Positions 51,409-61,221 of a stretch of DNA of 64,000 nt are shown here, piece after piece. The stretch covers positions 38,798 to 102,797 of the forward strand of contig JAUCBJ010002827.1 in NCBI GenBank assembly GCA_032718475.1. Reading direction: 5' to 3'. The first letter of the stretch is position 1, and the number at the start of each line of letters is the position of its first letter. A program made the position numbers and the translations under genes. The notes under the pieces were generated by a model. That model did not search any database. It was not told the origin of the DNA and saw only the letters and a list, made by a program, of their open reading frames with translations. This stretch comes from Nemertoderma westbladi. Its lineage: Eukaryota; Xenacoelomorpha; Nemertodermatida; Nemertodermatidae.

Positions 51409-52079
51409 ACTGAAATTCGAATGCGAAAATTCTATTCGAAATCGACTCGAAAGAAAAGACACTAAAGAAACAAATGGACGCGGTAACTCCAACGTATATT
51501 TGGAATTCTTGATAGAAGCATTGTAACAACAAATAAATATCACCCGCGTTTACCCTACCAGACGTGCGTCTTTGGTATTATTACGATAAATGCCCTAGAC
51601 CCAACTAATAAACGGAAAGACATAAACATCCACGTAAACCGAAACTTGTTGACGTATCACCTATGCTCACTCGGCTCGAACGATCCTGGAGTAAACCTAC
51701 GATCAGAGTCCCGGAATACTCGGTCAAACCTCCTCATTCCTTAGTTGGACCTCAGACCTGCGATCCTGGTGGTGTCGCGGATCCTCGCGGACTGTATTCA
51801 CTGTTCAAAGATCTAGTGCTACCCTAACAATTAATCGGTAACACTCCGACAGTGATTTCTAGCTAGCCGCCCATCTTACCTAGCCGGATTGTGACGCGGA
51901 CATTTAATATCGCCGTTTAACCCTTACCATCGTCCCGGCTTGACACGATATAACCTGTCACCAGAGTGGCGGAGAACGTTGTACCAAACGAGTTAAACGC
52001 TATTCTACAAAGATCAGAAAGGAAACCTACGTTTGTTCAGATAAACGTAAGTTATAACAGCAAGTCCAAGCGATAAACG

Positions 52080-52380
52080 AATTGTCTTTATCTCAGTTTG
52101 ATTGTGAAATCCAGAATCTCTAAGAAGATATCGCACTTAGACAACCCCATTCTCTGCGAGAGTTTTTGGATGAACGTATCCAGCTACGAGCGGAGGAAAA
52201 TCAGCTCGAGGAGAAGCATATCGAAATGGCGGATACCCCAACCATAATCCTACACCTTCTGATGCAATCATATTGCACCCTTCACCCAGGATTTATAGCC
52301 CTCCTAGTAAAGTGGCTCCCCCAAGGAAAAAAGGACTCTTGCTAGCCTCAAGAAACTGCGTAAACGCCGTCCGCGCAAAG
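52080..52380 (+). pseudogene. Remnant of element B accessory ORF
   Basis: A helical, charged frame is readable with one stop: SLSQFDCEIQN, then EDIALRQPHSLREFLDERIQ, then EENQLEEKHIEMADT, then a shifted Pro-rich end. It resembles a coiled coil. It ends about 80 bases before the polypurine tract and right LTR. Confidence 0.4.
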
Positions 52381-52465
52381 AAACTAACTGTTTAGAGTAT
52401 CTTTATGTTTTAGAAACTGTGATTTTTATATTTTATAGACTGAAAATCCCATTTTCTGGGAGCGG

Positions 52466-53683
52466 TGTAAAAGCTTTTGCTGAATTGTCCGGTTATTTTT
52501 CCTTATTTTTCCCGTAAAATACTCTGTAGTTGGTTTACCAGGCATAAAAAGGCCGTGTCCTTGCTGTACTGGTGTTTTAGCGGACATAAAAGCTATTTCT
52601 TCTGTATTTGTACTTTAGAGGACATAATCCGTAATTCCGTGACGTAAAAGCTCGATACTCTTGAAAACAGTGTCGCTACCATGACGACGGCTAGCAGCTG
52701 ATATTGCCACGTCGACGTTTCTTTGTTTCTTTGTTCTCTCGTTGTTCAGGTTGCCCAATCAGAGCGTTTGTTGTCTCTGTGTTGGAGGTGTATACAGAAA
52801 CTCAGTAGTTCAGTGTTATGTTTTGCCCAGAGCCTAAGAACCGGCTTTTGGCACCTCCGTGTTTTCAGTTTTTAGTCCTACACTAGTAGGCTTAATTATA
52901 AGGACATATATCCGTTATCTGCATATTGCACACTGATGTCTGATGTCTGCATACTGCATACTGCAGTACTGCATACACTGCATACTGTGTAACACTGTGC
53001 ATACTTTTATATTGTTATACTGCTATTTACTGTCAGTTCTTCATAATATGGTTGATGAATTATTATATTTGGAATAACGACAAATAACCCCGAAAACCCA
53101 ATATTCTTGATATACCGAAGGTAAGAGAGAAAGGTTACAGATAAATGATTGCGACCTATGTTGAGTGGTTTGAAGTGAATCTAATGTTATTTGATAGACC
53201 CTACATGATTCGGTCCGTGTTCCTTTTATATGTGACTAAAATCAGTGAAGATCGGCAGATCAGTGTGCAGTATTGTGCAGCATTGTGTATGAGTGAGACT
53301 GATAACGAAGCATTTCCTAAAGAATGCGCCATATATGTGAATTATAACTAAGCCATATCGTTGTGAGTAGTTTAAGTCATAACTCTTTTTATATAGATAG
53401 AGCGCCACGTCCTAAAGGAACTGTTAATATTTCCCGAAGGTGAATAATATTGTCAGAGATTATATAATACTGTCAGTCGAATAATACATTAGGCTTACAT
53501 AGCAATAAGATTAAGCCGTCGAACCCAATCTCCCGGGTATATCCAACGGGTGAATGATCGCGCACAGATTGGTTTCGACTAGTGTAGTGAATTAAATACT
53601 TGTCATAGACTAAAGGTGATTTATTATCTAGAAGACATCCTAATTTGGCGGGTTAAACTGCCAAAGGTCTGAAAGCGCGAACA
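52466..53683 (+). repeat. Right LTR of element B (1218 bp)
   Basis: Begins after gggagcgg and ends gcgaaca. See the left LTR for differences. The flanking tctct at 53684-53688 completes the target duplication. Confidence 0.95.
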
Positions 53684-53688
53684 TCTCT

Positions 53689-54482
53689 CAAGTCACTTCT
53701 TGCTTCAAGTCACTTTATAGAAGGCCTATGTCTGATCATATGAGAAGTGGCTACTGGCCGGGCCCATTGAAACCATCCTATTGCACGTTTATTTGATAAA
53801 TGTAACGGTCCAAATGTAACGGATAAATGTATTGGGCCTTTGGGGGTTGGGGTTGCCTTTTTGGCTCTTGTGGTCGTAACTACGCATGAAATATATACTT
53901 TTCCGTAAATTTTCGGAAATTTCCTGAAAAACATAATTTCGGAAAACGCACATCCCCCCTATATTAGACTAAGAAATTTGAAGCATGTACCTGTTTATAT
54001 CATTAGAAAAACATCTGACCAAAAAATGGAAGAATCGAAAGTGAAAAAAAGGTTTTTACAAGTGTCAACATTTGAAATCTATCCAAACTTGGTACACATG
54101 TTGTTTGGCCAATGTTTAGACATTTTCCAAGTAGAATTTACGTGTGGCCTTCGAGAAGCTAAGATAAATGCAGTTAATTAGGTAATTAGTTAATTGCGGT
54201 AAAAAAAAAGGCATTTTCAAGCCTGTATTTTAGAGGAAATTAATTATTTTATCGTATAAGATTTCAATAATTATACTTAAAAGATATGCAGATGTTTTAA
54301 TTGATCTAAAGTAATTAAAACGACATTAACTGCTATTAGTTATTGGCCAGCAGATTAGAGTTCGCTGATAGAATTCTTCTAGGAAGTTTGGATTATTTAT
54401 ATTCCTAGCTAGCCAGTAGTGGCATCGTTCTTTGCCTGCCTGCCTGACTACTCCTAAACTACTCCTGACTCCTGACTACTAA
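53689..54482. other. Intergenic DNA
   Basis: No gene is recognised. Frames at 53710-53934 and 53978-54181 lack domains. Confidence 0.45.
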
Positions 54483-54605
54483 AATAACGTGCCACTGTAA
54501 CCTGCTCCTTTCCCTAAATTGAGAATTTAACATTGAGGCGGGATATTAATTCGCCAAGGCGGGTTTTGCGTCGAGTTCCCCCCCCCCCCCCCCCCCTGTC
54601 TCTAT
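54483..54605 (+). repeat. About 120-bp repeat, inverted copy at 61640-61775
   Basis: Reads aaaataacgtgccactgtaa, then cctgctcctttccctaaatt, then ggcggg, then a C-run and tgtctct. The copy at 61640-61775 is its reverse complement with few differences. It shares the word aacctgctccttt with the MITE at 36007. Probably a MITE end. Confidence 0.7.
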
Positions 54606-54980
54606 TATATTTTCCACGAATGCAGGGTCCATATTTCAAAGAAGATAAGCAGATAAGTAGATTTTCGTAAATAAGATCGTGCTTAGGCCAGTCACCCTTG
54701 TTGGGAGATTTATATTAGCTTTTATAAACATTCTTCCCATAGTTTTTCGAAACATTATATTATCATGATTATTAGTTGGCAATTTACCATTATACATAGG
54801 CTTACTTTAAAGTATTATATTTGTCACATTGTTACATTAAAATTAACAGCTGATTTATCTATTGAGGTTTACTACTCTTTAGGCCTACCATTTACTCTTT
54901 TGATATTCATTGTTGTTTTTTTTGTTGTCGTAAAACTTTCAATAATATATTGCCAATATGTATAGGCCTACTTATACTAC

Positions 54981-57156
54981 TATATATTAAATTAAATTAA
55001 AGGAAGAACAGGAGTCTTACACCCCCAATAAAAATATAGAATCAGGACATTTAGCCCAAAATATTTCTCGACCCCTAGGGTCATCGAAGAACAACAAACA
55101 CACAAACACAAAACAAATATAAATACATGCTAAACATACAGGTATGTGTCGCAACCCTAACCCTAAGCCTACCCGCCATGCACTAAATGATACCGTTAAT
55201 AACTGCACAATAGCTAAGTCTATATTCTATAAGAAAATATATGACAATTTTGTCGCCGTGAAAGGGGTATGACTGAGGCAAAAATAATTAATTTGTGAAA
55301 AATATGGTTGCGTTTCGGTGTCTTGGACCAGTACGCGCTAATCCTCGACACCTCGTCAGCTGGACAGGGAATTAGCCAAGCCTATCTATAATGCACCAAT
55401 GACCTAAAATAATCGCACCCTCAACTCTGTTACCACCTAGCCCAAAACAGAAGTCAGACCACAGAACACAGGAACCCTATAGGCCTATGGTAAGTAAATA
55501 TGTTACCAATGGGAAAACTGGTGGAATGCTAGGGCACACACACAGTACAAAATTTAACTAAGATTTAATGATTTGCAGTAATGTCGGGATTTTGCTCCAC
55601 TTTCATAATATGATAATTGATGTTAACGACATACTGACTAACAGGGGGTTGGTATGTATATATTAAATTAAATTAAAGGAAGAACAGGAGTCTTACACCC
55701 CCAATAAAAATATAGAATCAGGACATTTAGCCCAAAATATTTCTCGACCCCTAGGGTCATCGAAGAACAACAAACACACAAACACAAAACAAATATAAAT
55801 ACATGCTAAACATACAGGTATGTGTCGCAACCCTAACCCTAAGCCTACCCGCCATGCACTAAATGATACCGTTAATAACTGCACAATAGCTAAGCCTATA
55901 TTCTATAAGAAAATATATGACAATTTTGTCGCCGTGAAAGGGGTATGACTGAGGCAAAAATAATTAATTTGTGAAAAATATGGTTGCGTTTCGGTGTCTT
56001 GGACCAGTACGCGCTAATCCTCGACACCTCGTCAGCTGGACAGGGAATTAGCCAAGCCTATCTATAATGCACCAATGACCTAAAATAATCGCACCCTCAA
56101 CTCTGTTACCACCTAGCCCAAAACAGAAGTCAGACCACAGAACACAGGAACCCTATAGGCCTATGGTAAGTAAATATGTTACCAATGGGAAAACTGGTGG
56201 AATGCTAGGGCACACACACAGTACAAAATTTAACTAAGATTTAATGATTTGCAGTAATGTCGGGATTTTGCTCCACTTTCATAATATGATAATTGATGTT
56301 AACGACATACTGACTAACAGGGGGTTGGTATGTATATATTAAATTAAATTAAAGGAAGAACAGGAGTCTTACACCCCCAATAAAAATATAGAATCAGGAC
56401 ATTTAGCCCAAAATATTTCTCGACCCCTAGGGTCATCGAAGAACAACAAACACACAAACACAAAACAAATATAAATACATGCTAAACATACAGGTATGTG
56501 TCGCAACCCTAACCCTAAGCCTACCCGCCATGCACTAAATGATACCGTTAATAACTGCACAATAGCTAAGCCTATATTCTATAAGAAAATATATGACAAT
56601 TTTGTCGCCGTGAAAGGGGTATGACTGAGGCAAAAATAATTAATTTGTGAAAAATATGGTTGCGTTTCGGTGTCTTGGACCAGTACGCGCTAATCCTCGA
56701 CACCTCGTCAGCTGGACAGGGAATTAGCCAAGCCTATCTATAATGCACCAATGACCTAAAATAATCGCACCCTCAACTCTGTTACCACCTAGCCCAAAAC
56801 AGAAGTCAGACCACAGAACACAGGAACCCTATAGGCCTATGGTAAGTAAATATGTTACCAATGGGAAAACTGGTGGAATGCTAGGGCACACACACAGTAC
56901 AAAATTTAACTAAGATTTAATGATTTGCAGTAATGTCGGGATTTTGCTCCACTTTCATAATATGATAATTGATGTTAACGACATACTGACTAACAGGGGG
57001 TTGGTATGTATATATTAAATTAAATTAAAGGAAGAACAGGAGTCTTACACCCCCAATAAAAATATAGAATCAGGACATTTAGCCCAAAATATTTCTCGAC
57101 CCCTAGGGTCATCGAAGAACAACAAACACACAAACACAAAACAAATATAAATACAT
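54981..57156. repeat. 676-bp tandem repeat, about 3.2 copies
   Basis: Copies start at 54981, 55657, 56333 and 57009 (the last one partial, ending at about 57156). I see essentially one difference between copies (ctaagtc versus ctaagcc). The recurring 63-codon minus-strand frame is a by-product. The near identity points to recent tandem duplication, unequal exchange or an assembly artefact. Confidence 0.95.
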
Positions 57157-57339
57157 ACTGTCAGCCTTACTGACTGTAGGAATAGCTTTGTTTATATATT
57201 ACATATACTATAAGATTATTGTTATTATATTCGACATCTTATACTAAAACTCTTTATCAATCCTTCGGGAACCCCAACAACCCTCACCAGTACAGCAGTA
57301 GGCAGGCTGGTAGGTCTGTAGGTGCTAGGGCTGTAGGAG

Positions 57340-57485
57340 ATTCCGCGCAGTATTTCTGCTGTGCGCGCCAATCTCGCGCAGAATTTCTGCTGCGTGCGCC
57401 AATCCTGCAATCATGCGCAGTTTTTCTGCTGCGCACGCGGATTTTACACTGTTTTCGACTGCGCAGGCGCACATTTTTTTCTGCG
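57340..57485. repeat. gcgcagtatttctgctgcgcgcc repeats
   Basis: About five units of 25-35 bp in which gcgcag and ctgctgcgc form small palindromes. GC-rich compared with the surroundings. The reading frames on both strands are artefacts. Confidence 0.7.
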
Positions 57486-57608
57486 CCGCGTCGCGTTCGG
57501 CTGTTCGGCTCACAAAAAAATCACTTAGCATAGCAGAAGGGGCCTACGGTGATATGTGATAGCAGGATAGGGCAGTACTGCAACTGCAGTAGGGGGCTTA
57601 GCCTGTAT

Positions 57609-58074
57609 GGAATCCATCCAAAAAGTGCGCCGGATAGCGCGCCAACCAATTTTTATGCGCGCCACGCGCCGATGCAAATTCAAAGCAAACCCTGCGCCAA
57701 CGAAATTTTTAAGCGCGCCGCACATTTGAAACAATTTTGAAGAGCGCCGCGGCCGCGCCAATGCAATTTCAATTTTGAAGGAGTGTAACCAGTCTGCCAA
57801 TGTCAGTATTGCTGTAGAGCTGTACATGTCCAGATGTCTGCATGTCCCTGTTCAGCAGTAACCATACAACAGAAAAAAGAAAGGCGAGCGAAGCGAGCCG
57901 AAATTTTTTAACAGCTATTGCAATTTTTAAGGCACTTCCGTAGTTGTTAAACCAACAAATTGGCGCCGGTTTTTATTTTTGGGAGCGCCACGCGCCAAAG
58001 CCGGCGCACTTTACGATTTTCGAGCGCGTTTGTAAAGTGCGCCGGATTAATCCGGCGCAAAGTGTATGGATTCC
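57609..58074. mobile_element. GC-rich MITE-like element
   Basis: Left end ggaatccatccaaaaagtgc gccgg; right end ccggcgcaaagtgtatggat tcc, an imperfect inverted repeat. The interior is rich in gcgcgcca and cacgcgcc words. Similar text (ggcgc ... ggcgtgc ... attccagtctggc) flanks the 17.2-25.0 kb foldback, so a copy of this family may have been that element's target. Confidence 0.5.
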
Positions 58075-59132
58075 AGTCTGGCAGTCGGTGAGAAGTCAAA
58101 AATTGGACTTGAGTCCAAAATTGGACTTCGACTCCAGTTCAAGTCCAAAATTGGACTTCTGTGAGTCAAATATTGGACTTCAAATCAGCCAATTGTTCCA
58201 GGGCCTTCGGTAATTGGATCGGGCGGGATTTTTTTCTTTTAATCGAAAATATATCAAAAAATAAGAGTTTTGAACAGGGGGACCTGAAATTCACCATGGG
58301 GAACTTTTTTTATAAGGCTTTGAATTTTTACAAAAGTCCAATATTGGACTTTAAGTCCAATTTTGGACGCGACATTGAGAATCTAACTTAAATGTACATG
58401 AAGCATAACAGATGAGAGACAGCCAGACAGCTATTAAGTTATGGAAAGTTACCTTTGCAGCTCTGTATGTATCTTCCTTCAGTGTAACTGTACTTAGAAT
58501 ATAATGGTACATTCTAGCATTCTACTTGTAAAATAATATTGTGGTAATTAGATGCAGTGTAGTCTTGTGATCAATAGACACTTGAGTTCTGTATATTGTG
58601 GTAATTAGATGCCATTGTAAAATGTTCTACAGTTCTAGGTACTTTACTTTTAGCATATTGTTTAGTTTACATTCATGTTATGTCTAACCTTACAGCCTTA
58701 TGTACCCAGGACTTTAGAGTCTTTAGGACTAGATTAGATTATGCTCCAACAAATACCGGTATTTAATTACAAATTATATTTGGTGGAAACTGGTAGCAAT
58801 GCAGCAATGCCAGGTTTGCCAACTGCAGCTGCTGCTAAGGCTAACTACAGTACACGCTACGATTTCGTCTAAGCTTATGGGAGCCCTATCAGAAATAAAT
58901 ACTACAAGTTGATGCTACGACCATCTCTTCTAATTTTTCCATACAACAGGGACTAGGGAGGGTATTTTAATACTTTTCTAACTAAAACAATAAACGGCCA
59001 CTTTTGACTTTACCAATTGAGGGAGCCCTATCACCGCATACTACTAACTACAATCCAGCAATCGGCATGCAGCATGCTGCATTGCAGCTGCATTATATGT
59101 ATAGACCCTATTAAGAATGCTGTGCCGGCTTA

Positions 59133-59491
59133 TTGACAGAAGTGCGCCTCCACAACTCCCTTACACTCTTACAGCCTTTATCACCCATGACATTTGCTAG
59201 ATCATCCGCATCTTCAAGGCCAGTGTCCTTTGAGACAGTAAGAAAGACTAAAGATGCGTCTCAAGAAAGTCATGGGCTGTCCACCATGCTTATTTACTCC
59301 ATGAGGTGCACTGGCTGGTCCTCATGGCGAAAGCAATGTCCTGCAAAGCGGAGGCGGCTTTTTGTTCTAGTGTCAAGCTTGGGGGAACTAATGAGACACC
59401 TCCAACAACCAACACCAATGTTATATAGTGTCTGGTTGGAGATGTGTGCATTGTACGTGACACAGTGAACCCAATCAAAACAATTAGTCAA
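59133..59491 (-). mobile_element. LINE remnant, RT C-terminal end
   Basis: The minus-strand frame reads VHCVTYNAHISNQTLY, then RLRFAGHCFRHEDQPVHLME. It continues the family of 20760-21228 (same VHCVxYNAHI) and 34140-34480 (same FAGHCFR). It is truncated on both sides and carries stops. Confidence 0.7.
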
Positions 59492-59639
59492 TAAACATTA
59501 ACTCAATAACATAATAGGCAGAGAGGTTACAGTTTACAGTAGTCTTATTTTTGCCATACGAAAATACCTCAGGTATGGGTATTATGTATGAATTATACAG
59601 CTATAACTCAACTACCGCTACTGCGGTATACACCACTAA

Positions 59640-59700
59640 GGCAGTAAGGCTACCGCTAAGGCAGTAAGGCTACCGCAAAGCCATACCACTACCGCAAAAA
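59640..59700 (+). repeat. taccgctaaggcagtaaggc short tandem repeat
   Basis: Three imperfect units of about 20 bp (aaggcagtaaggctaccgc). No function is seen. Confidence 0.6.
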
Positions 59701-60110
59701 GTAACTACTGATGTCTGACTGTACGTGTGCGATCCCTGCTTATAATACTTATAATAATTAATTTGATCATTAAAATGATGTTGCATTGTAATTATGTAAT
59801 ATATATGTACTGATACGGGATGCAGTATTGATTGAAATACCGATATACATTATGGCAGCATGGGTACACTTAGAGTTGTACTAAAGTCCAATATTGGACT
59901 TTGGAGTCCAAAATTGGACTTGAAGTCTAAAATTGGACTTGAAGTCCAATTTTTGACTTCTCACCGACTGTCTGGGGGCTTAGTCTGGCTTAGTGAAATA
60001 TCAATGTGATGGTGATCTGATCTGACTGTCTGGTCTTGATCTATAGAAACTTGCTGCAAATTTCTGACGAAACCTATAGCTACAGTACTGGAGTACTGCA
60101 ATACAGAAAT

Positions 60111-61221
60111 ATGCCGGCCCAAATCTACGATATTCCAATAATACATGATGGTTTACGTCGCGACGAAACAATGATTCAAATAGCTGACGCTTTGGACTAT
60201 CTGGAGAAAGTGTCTGCGGACATATTCGCTAGAATCTCCAATCGCGTCGCAGAGGTGAAAGGCCAAGTGGTCTCGATCAACTCCCGACTGGCTACCGCTC
60301 AAAGTAAAGTCGATTCCCTAAGGGGTCGAACCAGGGCCACTAAAGTAGAATCCGCGTCCTCTTTCCCCTCTGATAAACTCGAGACTTACCGAACTGTTTT
60401 CAATAAAACCGATTTGCTACGAATAAAGCGCTCCCGTAGAAAAGTTAAGAGTAAATTAATAGTAGTCGACGAACAAGCATTAAAAGAGAAACTCCAGTTG
60501 TTTAATGTTCAACTGGAAGAAAGCGGGAAAAAACGTGGAGATATAGGGGAAGAAGGTTTAGGGAGTTTACCAAACTACTTCCCTTCTATATCTTCCCTTC
60601 TTATGTTCAACACGAACGAAAATCCGTACAAAAAGTACGTGATGCTCGACCCACTCGGAGCGAAAGTCAAATCGCGACGAATCCTGGAAGCGGAGTCGGC
60701 TATCGGACCGGATGCCGCCCCGGAATCGATAACCCGGCGCGAAGGATCCGAGCGTCGTCTACTCCCGGACACGTTCGAGTATAAACCGGAGCTCGGAATC
60801 GTCCCGGAAAACCTCCTTCCGACTGATCTTCCGGAGTTGTCCGGAATCGCGGTGGACGTGTTTTACGCGGGAGATTCCGGACCCGGAATCGCGCCGAGTA
60901 TTCTCGTCGAATTGCCGACGGCGGGGCTGTTGGAACCGGTTGATTCGGCCCCGGCCCCGGGGTCACCGCCCCCTCCCCCGCCACCTCCGCCGCCCCCTCC
61001 ATCCTCCGTCGCCGCCCCACCGCCCCCTCCACCGCCCATTCTACCCGACACGACCGCGGCGACTCCGGCTCCGCCTAGCTCCGACACGGGACGTTCTAAC
61101 CTAATGGAAGCGATTCGGAAGGCAGGGGGATCCGAGAAGGCAAAGCTATCCACCGCCAAGGACCGGAAGTTAAAGAGGAAACTGGAGAGGGAGAAGATTA
61201 AGGAAGAGGAGTCAGGTGGAG
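60111..61221 (+). CDS. WASHC1: WASHC1 exon 1: WAHD1, poly-Pro, WH2
   Basis: It encodes residues 1-370 plus one base of a Gly codon. The tail KDRKLKRKLEREKIKEEE is basic and typical of the region after WH2. No internal stops. If the donor is missed, the frame runs on to 61268. Confidence 0.9.

Larger units (their letters stand above)
39356..53683 (+). mobile_element. BEL/Pao-like LTR retrotransposon, element B, non-autonomous, 14.3 kb
   Basis: LTRs lie at 39356-40548 and 52466-53683, both starting tgtaaaagc and ending gcgaaca (TG...CA), flanked by a 5-bp duplication tctct (39351-39355 and 53684-53688). A purine-rich gggagcgg precedes the right LTR. One long gag-protease ORF (46020-49448) is present. 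RT, RNase H and integrase are missing apart from a NPTDIASRG motif and a stretch after it. A LINE lies antisense in the 5' region (about 41.8-45.5 kb). The element is complete in structure and young, but needs enzymes from a relative. Confidence 0.9.
58082..59970. mobile_element. Inverted-repeat element with agtccaaaattggact arrays, TSD tctgg
   Basis: The left end cagtcggtgagaagtcaaaa and the right end, inverted, are the same and are flanked by tctgg (58077-58081, 59971-59975). Just inside each end, the palindrome agtccaaaattggactt is repeated three to four times with spacers; more copies lie at about 58335-58370. The interior carries a LINE remnant and AT-rich DNA. No transposase ORF is visible. 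Confidence 0.7.

Noticed and set aside
55150-55162. Telomere-like aaccctaaccctaag in the 676-bp repeat
   Set aside because: Only two units are present, once per repeat copy, inside ordinary sequence; too short to call a telomeric tract.
55017-56560. Three identical 63-codon minus-strand ORFs as a gene family
   Set aside because: They are the same frame in each copy of a 676-bp tandem repeat, with no domain and no evidence of constraint.
57219-57533. Arg/Cys-rich ORFs on both strands
   Set aside because: They come from the gcgcag...ctgcgc palindromic repeat; neither strand shows a family match.
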